From NCBI RefSeq assembly GCF_009861505.1, contig NZ_WTFT01000004.1:78799-142798 (forward strand): 64,000 nt of DNA, in the 5' to 3' direction. Numbering within the stretch: position 1 is the first letter of the stretch; each line of letters starts with the position of its first letter. The position numbers and the translations under genes are program-made. Source of the stretch: Pseudomonas izuensis (GTDB lineage: Bacteria; Pseudomonadota; Gammaproteobacteria; Pseudomonadales; Pseudomonadaceae). The notes under the pieces were generated by a model. That model had not been told where the DNA came from and ran no database searches. It worked only from the letters and a program-made list of their open reading frames with translations. Of the stretch, positions 38,596 to 46,865 are shown in pieces.

Positions 38596-39656
38596 CAGCG
38601 CAGCTCCTCAGCCAGTAACAACGTGCTCAGTCTGCTGGCGACACGCTCGGGATTCAGACGCGTGAAGCACAGTGGCCACTCGCGTTTCAGGTCAAACAGA
38701 CGGGCATCTTCGGCCGTCGGTTGATAGGTGCATTTCTTTTGCAGGCACGGCGCACAGGGGAAATCGCTCGCCAGGTGAATCTGCGACTTGCCGTAGGCAC
38801 CGGTCAGGCCAGGGTTGGTCGGACCGAACAGCGACAGCGTCGGCACGTCCAGCGCAGCGGCCAGGTGCCCCAGGCCGGTGTCCACCGCCACGCAGGCCTG
38901 TGCGCCGGCCAGCACTTTGCCGACACCGGCCAGGTTCAGTTTGGGCAGCACTTCGACGTGCTTCATGTCCTTGGCGATGCGCTCGGCGCGGGCCTTCTCG
39001 ATGGCGTTGCCCCAAGGCAGCTTGACCCCGACCCCCAGATAACCGACACGCTCGGCCAACTCGCGCCAGTAGGCTTCGGGCCAATGCTTGGTGTCCCAAG
39101 TGGTGCCGTGCAGGAACAGCACGTACGGATTCTTGCGTGGCAGTTCCACCAGGCGCTCGACGTTCAGGCCATAGTCGCCAAGGCCTTTGGGCAAGTCATA
39201 ACCCAGTGCCACGGCGAACAGCTGACGCACCCGTTCCACCGCATGCTGCCCACGGGCCACGGCCAGGCGTCGGGAATAGAAGCGTGCGGCAATCGGTTCA
39301 CGGGCGGAGTCTTTATCGAGCCCGGCGACCGGGGCTTTGACATAGCGGGTCAGCAACGCACTCTTCAGCAGGCCCTGGGCATCGATGACCAGATCGTATT
39401 TCGTGGCGCGAATGCTTTGCTTGAAGCGCTTCCACTCACCGCTCTTGATGGTCTGCCAGATGTTCTTGCGCCAGCGACGGATCGCCACTGGAATCACCTT
39501 GCCCACCGCCGGGTGCCAAGTGGGGATTTCGGCGAAGCCTTCCTCCACCACCCAATCGAAGGTGATGCCGGGAATCGCCCGCGCCGCGTCGGTCAGCGCC
39601 GGCAACGCGTGAATCACATCGCCCAGCGATGAAGTCTTGATCAACAGTACCCGCAA
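38595..39656 (-). CDS. waaC: LPS heptosyltransferase I
   Basis: WaaC transfers the first heptose to Kdo from ADP-heptose. The 353-residue GT9 protein begins MRVLLIKTSSLGDVIHALPA and has the donor site VAVDTGLGHLAAALDVPTLSLFGPTNP. The start is TTG at 39656, one base after the waaF stop, with a CGAGG ribosome site 9 bases upstream inside waaF. The weak start codon suggests low, coupled expression. Confidence 0.96.
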   Translation of the reverse strand: MRVLLIKTSSLGDVIHALPALTDAARAIPGITFDWVVEEGFAEIPTWHPAVGKVIPVAIRRWRKNIWQTIKSGEWKRFKQSIRATKYDLVIDAQGLLKSALLTRYVKAPVAGLDKDSAREPIAARFYSRRLAVARGQHAVERVRQLFAVALGYDLPKGLGDYGLNVERLVELPRKNPYVLFLHGTTWDTKHWPEAYWRELAERVGYLGVGVKLPWGNAIEKARAERIAKDMKHVEVLPKLNLAGVGKVLAGAQACVAVDTGLGHLAAALDVPTLSLFGPTNPGLTGAYGKSQIHLASDFPCAPCLQKKCTYQPTAEDARLFDLKREWPLCFTRLNPERVASRLSTLLLAEELR

Positions 39657-39657
39657 G

Positions 39658-40692
39658 CTATTTGACCTCGACCACAGTGCCCTGCAAACGCTGCAAGGCT
39701 TCGTTCACCGCTTGCGGCATCAGCTGGCGCAGGCAGTTGTAATGACCGAAACGGCACGTACGATCGAAACACGGGCTGCATTCGATGCCCAGGCGCACGA
39801 TTTCGACATGCTCGGCCAGTGGCGGCGTGAAGCCTGGCGATGTCGAACCGTAGATCGCCACCAGCGGGCGGTTCAGTGCGGCAGCAACGTGCATCAGGCC
39901 GGAGTCGTTGGACACCACCGAGTCGGCGCAGGACATCAGATCGATCGCCTCGGCCAGCGAGGTACCGCCACTGAGATTCACCGACTCTTCACGCAAACCT
40001 GGAATAAGCCGCGAACGGATGTCTTCGCCCACCGCGTGATCATTTTTCGATCCGAACAGCCAGACCTGCCAGCCCTCGCGAATCTTCGCCTCGGCGACCT
40101 TGGCGTAGTGCTCGGACGGCCAGCGCTTGGACTCGCCGAACTCGGCGCCAGGGCATAGCGCCAACACCGGGCGATCCAGCACCAGACCAAACTTGGCCAG
40201 TGCCGCTTCGCGTGTCACCGGGTCGATCCGCAGGCTCGGTCGCGGATAAGGTTTGGGCAGTTCCAGGCCAGGCTCGTAAGCCAGGGCCATGAAGCGCTCG
40301 ATCATCAGCGGATAACGTTCTTTGTCCAGCGTGCGCACATCGTTGAGCAGGCCGTAACGGAACTCGCCACGCCAACCGGTGCGTTTCGGGATGGCGGCAA
40401 AAAACGGTACCAGCGCCGATTTCAGCGAGTTGGGCAACAGAATTGCCTGGTCGTACTGTCCGGCCAGGGATTTACCGATGCGCCGACGTGTAGCCAACTC
40501 CAGCACGCCGTGACCGAGCGGGAAGCTCAAGGCCTGGCGTACTTCGGGCATGCGCTCAAGAATCGGCCGGCTCCACTCGGGGGCCAGCACGTCGATTTCG
40601 CATTGCGGGTGGCGCTGTTTGAGACACTGAAACAGTGTCTGCGCCATCACCATGTCACCGACCCAACTGGGCCCAACGATCAGAATTTTCAT
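39658..40692 (-). CDS. waaF: LPS heptosyltransferase II
   Basis: WaaF adds the second heptose. The 344-residue GT9 protein begins MKILIVGPSWVGDMVMAQTL and has LALCPGAEFGESKRWPSEHY and SNDSGLMHVAAALNRPLVA. The ATG at 40692 is preferred to an upstream extension to 40722. It is the promoter-proximal gene of the waaF-waaC-waaG-waaP-wapP series. In PAO1 ilvE lies between waaF and glnE; here the gap of about 190 bases holds only a REP pair. Confidence 0.97.
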   Translation of the reverse strand: MKILIVGPSWVGDMVMAQTLFQCLKQRHPQCEIDVLAPEWSRPILERMPEVRQALSFPLGHGVLELATRRRIGKSLAGQYDQAILLPNSLKSALVPFFAAIPKRTGWRGEFRYGLLNDVRTLDKERYPLMIERFMALAYEPGLELPKPYPRPSLRIDPVTREAALAKFGLVLDRPVLALCPGAEFGESKRWPSEHYAKVAEAKIREGWQVWLFGSKNDHAVGEDIRSRLIPGLREESVNLSGGTSLAEAIDLMSCADSVVSNDSGLMHVAAALNRPLVAIYGSTSPGFTPPLAEHVEIVRLGIECSPCFDRTCRFGHYNCLRQLMPQAVNEALQRLQGTVVEVK

Positions 40693-40762
40693 GTGGTTTC
40701 CATAAACGAACCGGGGAGGCATACGCCTCCCCGCCTCGAGAATTCTACAAACACTGCAGATC

Positions 40763-40855
40763 TACTGTGGGAGCGAACCTGCTCGCGATGGCGGCGTGAC
40801 AGTCAACATAAATGTTGTATATGACGACCTCATCGCGAGCAGACTCGCTCCCACA
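40763..40855. repeat. REP element pair between glnE and waaF
   Basis: Two inverted copies, CTGTGGGAGCGAACCTGCTC and GAGCAGACTCGCTCCCACA, separated by about 40 bases. They lie between the glnE stop and the waaF start. Confidence 0.9.
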
Positions 40856-40885
40856 TTGGGTATTGGGTGTTTCTAATATCCCGAT

Positions 40886-43825
40886 TCAGCTTAGCCCCAG
40901 CTCACGCCAGATCCGCATGACCTGTCGCCGTTCGTCTGCGAACTGGTCGCCGGTTATTACCCCGGGGTCCTTCTGCAAGGCCTGCCGGTGGGCGGCGGAG
41001 CGGTAGGCCTTATAGGCTTCACGCAACAGGCTGGCATCTTCGGCGGGCATCAGCCCTTCGTGCTCCAGCTCTTCCAGAATGCGGATATTGTCAGTCCAGC
41101 GCAGCAATGGCGGGTGTGTTTCGGACCACGCCAAGGCCGCGTATTGCACCATAAATTCGATATCGACGATACCTCCGGCGTCCTGCTTGAGATCGAACGG
41201 TGCCGTGGCCTCGAAGGCATTTGCCCCGGTGCCGGCCGCGGTGCTCTTGCTGCCCAGGTTATCGCGCATCTTCGCCCGCATCTCGCTGACGTCCTGGCGC
41301 AAGGCCGGCAGGTCCCGCGCTTTGCCCAGGATCGCCGCGCGAACCTGCTCGAACGCCCGACCGACGTCCTCGCTGCCCACCAATACCCGCGCCCGTACCA
41401 GCGCCTGATGCTCCCAGGTCCAGGCTTCGTTCTCCTGATAACGGGCAAACGCCCCCAGCGAACTCACCAGCAACCCGGACGCACCGGACGGTCGCAGGCG
41501 CATGTCCACTTCATAGAGCTGACCGGAGTTGGTCTGGGCCGTGAGCAAGTGAATGATCCGCTGCCCGAGCCGGGTAAAGAATTGCGCGCCATCAATCGGT
41601 TTGGGCCCGTCAGTCTCCGCCTGCGGGTCGCCGTCGTGGATGAACACCAGGTCCAGGTCCGAACCATGCCCCAGTTCCAGGCCGCCGACTTTCCCATAAC
41701 CGACAATAATGAACCCGGGATCGCACAAGGTGCCGTCGGTGCGCAGCGGAGTACCGTATTTGGCCACCGTCTGGCGCCAGGCCAGGGCCAGTACTTGCTC
41801 CAGAATCGCCTCGGCAAGCCAGGTCAGGTAATCACTGACTTTCATCAACGGCAGGCTACCGGCAATTTCCGAGGCCGCCACCCGCAAGCGGTGCGCCAGC
41901 TTGAAATGGCGCAAGGCTTCCATTTGTTGCTCAAGGTCGTCTTCGGGAATTCGTGTCAGGCGTTCGCGCAACTCGGCGGCCAGTTCCGGTGCCAGAGGCG
42001 GCTTGAACAGCCGGCCTTCGTTGAGCAGTTCGTCGAGTAGCAGCGGGAAGCGTGTGATCTGCTCGGCGATCCAAGGACTCGCCGCGCACAAGGTCAGCAA
42101 GCGTCGCAGCGCGCCGGGGTTTTCAGTCAGCAGCACCAGATAAGCTGAACGGCGCGCCACGGCTTCAACCAGTGGCAACACCCGCTCCAGCACCAGATCC
42201 GGATTGGCATGCTCCACGGCCTGAGCGAGCAAGCGCGGAATAAAGGCATCGAGGCGTTCGCGCCCCAGGCGCTGCATCGCACGCAACTGTGGGCTGCTAC
42301 GCAGATTTGCCAGCGCTTTCAGCGCTTTGGGGGCATCGGCGAAACCGCCCTCCTGCAACTGACGGCAAGCCGCCTCTTCATCCTGGGCCTCTTCCCACAA
42401 CGGCAGCCACTCGCCACCGACCACCACTTCGCTTTCGGTGCCCTGCTCCTCGTCGGGATCGGCGATCACCTGACCGAAGTGCCAGGCCACCCGGCCGCGC
42501 CAAAACATCAGTTGTGCATGGAAGGCCGGCCAATCGGCGAAGCCCAGCATAAAGGCAATGCGCGCCTGATCCTGAGCGCCGTCCGGGAGCATCTGGGTCT
42601 GGCGGTCGGCAATCGCCTGGATCGCGTGTTCGGTGTAACGCAGGAATTCATAGCCTTCGCGCAATTCGCTGATCACCGCCGGCGGCAGATAACCCTGACC
42701 TTCCAGCGTACTCAATACCTTCAGCAGTGGACGTTGTTGCAGGCTCAGGTCGCGACCGCCGTGAATCAGCTGGAAAGCCTGGGCGATAAATTCCACTTCG
42801 CGGATGCCGCCGGAGCCGAGCTTGATGTTGTCGGCCATGCCCTTGCGCCGCACTTCCTGCTGGATCAGCTGCTTCATGGTGCGCAGCGCTTCGATCGCGG
42901 AGAAATCCAGATAACGCCGGTAAACGAACGGCCGCAGCATGTCTTGCAGCTGCGCACCGGCCACTTGATCGCCGGCCACCACCCGCGACTTGATCATCGC
43001 GTAGCGCTCCCAGTCGCGGCCCTGATCCTGGTAATACTGCTCCAGCGCATTGAAACTCAGGACCAGCGCACCCGACGATCCATAGGGCCGCAGGCGCATG
43101 TCGACGCGGAATACGAAACCGTCGACGGTCATCGGGTCCAGGGCCTTGATCAGGCGCTGGCCGAGGCGGATGAAAAATTCCTGGTTATCCAGAGGACGTT
43201 TCACACCGACAGTTTCGCCGCCCTCCGGGTAGGCGAAAATCAGGTCGATATCCGACGACAGATTGAGCTCCACCGCGCCCAGCTTGCCCATGCCAAGGAC
43301 GACCATTTGTTGTGGCTCGCCGCTGCGCCGCCCCGTGGGCACGCCGAACTGCTGGCAATGCCGCGAGTACAGCCATTGATAGGCTTGATCGATGCTGGCA
43401 TCGGCCATGTCCGACAGGTCACGGCAGGTCTGGACCAGATCGGCCTGACGGGTCAGGTCGCGCCAAATGATTCGCACTTGATGACGCGCGCGCTGGCGGC
43501 GCAAGGCGCGACCCAACCCGTCATCGGTTTCGGCCGCGCTTACCGCCGCGGCAATCTGTGCGCACAACTCGCCCGGGGCAAAAACGCGGTCCAGTTCGCC
43601 GGATAGCACCAGGTCGAGCAACATCAAAGGGTCACGAACACTCTGTTCAATCACGAAATCGCTGGCGGCGGTCACACGGGCAAATTGTGCCCAGCGCTCA
43701 GCCGTCCAGGCAGACAAGCCATGGTCGTCATCCAAAGCAGCAACGGCGGCACGGAACGACTGCTCGGCACGGGTGACAAACGGCAGCAGAATGGCGGGCA
43801 GTTCGGCAAGCGAAGGAAGGCTCAT
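40886..43825 (-). CDS. glnE: Bifunctional glutamine synthetase adenylyltransferase/deadenylase
   Basis: GlnE controls glutamine synthetase by adding or removing AMP, in response to PII signals. The 979-residue protein has two nucleotidyltransferase domains: the N-terminal deadenylylase with NLSSDIDLIFAYPEGG (around residue 195) and the C-terminal adenylylase with ELGHGSDLDLVFIHDGD (around 715). The start is ATG at 43825. It is divergent from aceE across a 383-base regulatory region. The length and both active sites look normal. Confidence 0.98.
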   Translation of the reverse strand: MSLPSLAELPAILLPFVTRAEQSFRAAVAALDDDHGLSAWTAERWAQFARVTAASDFVIEQSVRDPLMLLDLVLSGELDRVFAPGELCAQIAAAVSAAETDDGLGRALRRQRARHQVRIIWRDLTRQADLVQTCRDLSDMADASIDQAYQWLYSRHCQQFGVPTGRRSGEPQQMVVLGMGKLGAVELNLSSDIDLIFAYPEGGETVGVKRPLDNQEFFIRLGQRLIKALDPMTVDGFVFRVDMRLRPYGSSGALVLSFNALEQYYQDQGRDWERYAMIKSRVVAGDQVAGAQLQDMLRPFVYRRYLDFSAIEALRTMKQLIQQEVRRKGMADNIKLGSGGIREVEFIAQAFQLIHGGRDLSLQQRPLLKVLSTLEGQGYLPPAVISELREGYEFLRYTEHAIQAIADRQTQMLPDGAQDQARIAFMLGFADWPAFHAQLMFWRGRVAWHFGQVIADPDEEQGTESEVVVGGEWLPLWEEAQDEEAACRQLQEGGFADAPKALKALANLRSSPQLRAMQRLGRERLDAFIPRLLAQAVEHANPDLVLERVLPLVEAVARRSAYLVLLTENPGALRRLLTLCAASPWIAEQITRFPLLLDELLNEGRLFKPPLAPELAAELRERLTRIPEDDLEQQMEALRHFKLAHRLRVAASEIAGSLPLMKVSDYLTWLAEAILEQVLALAWRQTVAKYGTPLRTDGTLCDPGFIIVGYGKVGGLELGHGSDLDLVFIHDGDPQAETDGPKPIDGAQFFTRLGQRIIHLLTAQTNSGQLYEVDMRLRPSGASGLLVSSLGAFARYQENEAWTWEHQALVRARVLVGSEDVGRAFEQVRAAILGKARDLPALRQDVSEMRAKMRDNLGSKSTAAGTGANAFEATAPFDLKQDAGGIVDIEFMVQYAALAWSETHPPLLRWTDNIRILEELEHEGLMPAEDASLLREAYKAYRSAAHRQALQKDPGVITGDQFADERRQVMRIWRELGLS

Positions 43826-43967
43826 GGTCTATCCTTGATCGGCGTGTATTGGCCCGAATGTAGTGAATTGTAGGAATGCACTACCTGGAGGAGTGTCGAA
43901 CAAAAGTTAGAAATAGCTGAAATTTCTTCATTTTTGGCAGCCAGCATCAAACTTTCACCTTTTCGGA

Positions 43968-43982
43968 TTGGTAAAAGACCAA
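43968..43982. promoter_or_regulatory. Inverted repeat TTGGT-N5-ACCAA in the glnE/aceE region
   Basis: A 15-base dyad lies about 140 bases from the glnE start and 227 bases from the aceE start. It resembles half-sites of GntR-family regulators such as PdhR, but has a spacer of 5, not 3, so I do not assign a protein. Confidence 0.4.
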
Positions 43983-44031
43983 CCTTAACGATTATTCTCA
44001 CAACGCAGCCGGGGGCCACAAGCCGCTCATC

Positions 44032-44045
44032 TGTAGTTTTACTAC
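44032..44045. promoter_or_regulatory. GntR/FadR-type operator, site 1, upstream of aceE
   Basis: TGTAGTTTTACTAC contains TAGT-TTT-ACTA (44034-44044, centre 44039), which fits the FadR-subfamily consensus TNGTNNNACNA. It is the exact reverse complement of site 2. The 383-base region between glnE and aceE also holds A/T-rich sequence and TATATA near 44050, a possible -10 element between the two sites. Confidence 0.6.
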
Positions 44046-44084
44046 TCGTATATACATTAGTAAGGCTGAAATGCCGGAAGATTT

Positions 44085-44098
44085 GTAGTAAAACTACA
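44085..44098. promoter_or_regulatory. GntR/FadR-type operator, site 2, upstream of aceE
   Basis: GTAGTAAAACTACA contains TAGT-AAA-ACTA (44086-44096, centre 44091). The centre lies 52 bases from site 1, about five helical turns. The site is 111 bases before the aceE start codon. A pyruvate- or acid-responsive GntR repressor is the natural candidate, but no regulator gene is adjacent. Confidence 0.6.
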
Positions 44099-44208
44099 CA
44101 CCGCCGGAACAACCTATCGGCAATCCAAGAATTCATAACGTCTGCCCACAAGGCCAGTCGCTAACTCAGGCAACCGATTCTGGTAGCCTTTCCGCCCTGG
44201 AGCAAGCC

Positions 44209-46854
44209 ATGCAAGACCTCGATCCCGTCGAAACCCAGGAATGGCTGGACGCCCTGGAATCGGTTCTCGACAAAGAAGGCGAAGACCGTGCTCACTATCT
44301 GATGACCCGTATGGGCGAACTCGCGACCCGCAGCGGCTCGCAATTGCCTTACGCCATCACCACGCCTTACCGCAACACCATCCCGGTTACCCACGAAGCA
44401 CGCATGCCTGGCGATCTGTTCATGGAACGCCGCATTCGCTCGCTGGTACGCTGGAACGCGATGGCCATGGTAATGCGTACGAACCTGAAAGATTCTGACC
44501 TGGGTGGTCACATCTCCAGCTTCGCCTCCAGTGCGACCCTGTATGACATCGGCTTCAACTACTTCTTCCAGGCCCCGACCGACGAACACGGCGGTGACCT
44601 GATCTACTTCCAGGGCCACACCTCGCCAGGCGTCTACGCCCGTGCATTCATGGAAGGCCGCATCACCGAAGACCAGATGAACAACTTCCGCCAGGAAGTG
44701 GACGGTCAGGGCCTGTCGTCCTACCCGCACCCGTGGCTGATGCCTGACTTCTGGCAGTTCCCGACCGTATCCATGGGTCTGGGTCCGATCCAGGCGATCT
44801 ACCAGGCACGCTTCATGAAGTACCTGGAAGCCCGTGGTTTCATTCCGGAAGGCAAGCAGAAAGTCTGGTGCTTCCTGGGCGACGGCGAGTGCGACGAGCC
44901 GGAATCCCTGGGCGCGATCTCGCTGGCTGGCCGCGAGAAGCTCGACAACCTGATCTTCGTCATCAACTGCAACCTGCAGCGCCTCGACGGCCCGGTTCGC
45001 GGCAACGGCAAGATCATCCAGGAACTCGAAGGCGTGTTCCGCGGTGCTCACTGGAACGTAACCAAAGTCATCTGGGGCCGTTTCTGGGACCCACTGCTGG
45101 CCAAGGACGTCGACGGCATCCTGCAACGCCGCATGGACGAAGTCATCGACGGCGAGTACCAGAACTACAAAGCCAAAGACGGCGCGTTCGTGCGTGAACA
45201 CTTCTTCAACTCGCCAGAACTCAAGGCGATGGTTGCAGACCTGTCCGACGACGAGATCTGGAAGCTCAACCGTGGCGGCCACGACCCGTACAAGGTCTAC
45301 GCGGCGTACCACGAAGCGGTCAACCACAAAGAACAACCTACCGTCATCCTGGCCAAGACCATCAAGGGTTATGGCACCGGTGCCGGCGAAGCGAAAAACA
45401 CCGCGCACAACACCAAGAAGGTTGATGTTGAAAGCCTGAAGCTGTTCCGCGATCGTTTCGACATCCCGGTCAAGGATTCCGAGCTGGAAAACCTGCCGTT
45501 CTTCAAGCCGGAACCGAACAGCGCCGAAGCCCGCTACCTGAGCGAGCGCCGCACTGCACTGGGCGGTTTCGTGCCACAGCGTCGCGCACAGAGCTTCAGC
45601 GTACCGACCCCATCGTTGGACACGCTCAAGGCGATCCTCGACGGCTCCGGCGACCGTGAGATTTCCACCACCATGGCGTTCGTGCGGATCCTCGCGCAAC
45701 TGGTCAAGGACAAGGAAATCGGTCCGCGCATCGTCCCGATCATTCCGGACGAAGCCCGTACCTTCGGTATGGAAGGCATGTTCCGTCAGTTGGGCATCTA
45801 CTCGTCCGTCGGCCAACTCTACGAGCCAGTCGATAAAGACCAGGTGATGTTCTACAAGGAAGACAAGAAAGGCCAGATCCTCGAAGAAGGCATCAACGAA
45901 GCGGGCGCCATGAGCTCCTTCATCGCTGCCGGCACTTCGTACTCCAGCCATAACCAGCCGATGCTGCCGTTCTACATCTTCTACTCGATGTTCGGCTTCC
46001 AGCGTATCGGCGACCTGGCCTGGGCCGCTGGCGACAGCCGTACCCGTGGCTTCCTGATCGGCGGCACCGCCGGCCGTACCACCCTGAACGGTGAAGGCCT
46101 GCAACACGAAGACGGTCACAGCCACCTGCTGGCTGCCACCATCCCGAACTGCCGCACCTACGATCCAACCTACGGCTACGAGCTGGCGGTGATCATTCAG
46201 GACGGCATGAAGAAGATGACCGAAGAGCAACAGGACGTCTTCTACTACATCACCGTGATGAACGAGTCCTACCAGCAGCCAGCCATGCCGGCCGGTGCCG
46301 AAGAAGGCATCAAGAAAGGCATGTACCTGCTCGAAGAAGACACCCGCGAAGCGGCGCACCACGTTCAACTGATGGGCTCCGGCACCATCCTGCGTGAAGT
46401 CCGCGAAGCGGCGAAGATCCTGCGTGAAGAGTTCAACGTCGGCGCCGACGTGTGGAGCGTTACCAGCTTCAACGAACTGCGTCGCGACGGCCTGGCCGTT
46501 GAGCGCGCCAACCGTCTGCACCCTGGCCAGAAGCCTAAGCTGAGCTACGTTGAAGAGTGCCTGAACGGCCGCAAGGGTCCGGTCATCGCCTCTACCGACT
46601 ACATGAAACTGTTCGCCGAGCAGATCCGTCAGTGGGTACCGTCCAAGGAATTCAAAGTCCTGGGCACCGACGGCTTCGGTCGCAGCGACACCCGCAAGAA
46701 ACTGCGTCATTTCTTCGAAGTCGACCGTCATTTCGTGGTGTTGGCAGCCCTGGAAGCACTGGCTGACCGTGGTGACATCGAACCCAAGGTGGTCTCTGAA
46801 GCCATCGCCAAGTTCGGTATCAACCCGGAAAAACGCAACCCACTGGACTGCTGA
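44209..46854 (+). CDS. aceE: Pyruvate dehydrogenase E1 component
   Basis: AceE decarboxylates pyruvate on ThDP and passes the acetyl group to the lipoyl E2. The 881-residue homodimeric-type E1 is normal in length. The ThDP motif runs from LGDGECDEPES through NLIFVINCNLQRLDG, and the pyrimidine domain contains AAGTSYSSHNQPMLPFY. The C-terminus has YVEECLNGRKGPVIASTDYM. The start is ATG at 44209 with GGAG upstream. It is followed 11 bases later by aceF. Codon use is strongly biased, as expected of a highly expressed gene. Confidence 0.98.
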   Translation: MQDLDPVETQEWLDALESVLDKEGEDRAHYLMTRMGELATRSGSQLPYAITTPYRNTIPVTHEARMPGDLFMERRIRSLVRWNAMAMVMRTNLKDSDLGGHISSFASSATLYDIGFNYFFQAPTDEHGGDLIYFQGHTSPGVYARAFMEGRITEDQMNNFRQEVDGQGLSSYPHPWLMPDFWQFPTVSMGLGPIQAIYQARFMKYLEARGFIPEGKQKVWCFLGDGECDEPESLGAISLAGREKLDNLIFVINCNLQRLDGPVRGNGKIIQELEGVFRGAHWNVTKVIWGRFWDPLLAKDVDGILQRRMDEVIDGEYQNYKAKDGAFVREHFFNSPELKAMVADLSDDEIWKLNRGGHDPYKVYAAYHEAVNHKEQPTVILAKTIKGYGTGAGEAKNTAHNTKKVDVESLKLFRDRFDIPVKDSELENLPFFKPEPNSAEARYLSERRTALGGFVPQRRAQSFSVPTPSLDTLKAILDGSGDREISTTMAFVRILAQLVKDKEIGPRIVPIIPDEARTFGMEGMFRQLGIYSSVGQLYEPVDKDQVMFYKEDKKGQILEEGINEAGAMSSFIAAGTSYSSHNQPMLPFYIFYSMFGFQRIGDLAWAAGDSRTRGFLIGGTAGRTTLNGEGLQHEDGHSHLLAATIPNCRTYDPTYGYELAVIIQDGMKKMTEEQQDVFYYITVMNESYQQPAMPAGAEEGIKKGMYLLEEDTREAAHHVQLMGSGTILREVREAAKILREEFNVGADVWSVTSFNELRRDGLAVERANRLHPGQKPKLSYVEECLNGRKGPVIASTDYMKLFAEQIRQWVPSKEFKVLGTDGFGRSDTRKKLRHFFEVDRHFVVLAALEALADRGDIEPKVVSEAIAKFGINPEKRNPLDC

Positions 46855-46865
46855 GGAGAGATTCT

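Noticed and set aside
44161..46731. An 856-residue open frame on the minus strand opposite aceE
   Set aside because: It is a shadow of aceE produced by high GC and biased codon use. It has no ribosome site, no recognisable domain, and composition typical of antisense frames.
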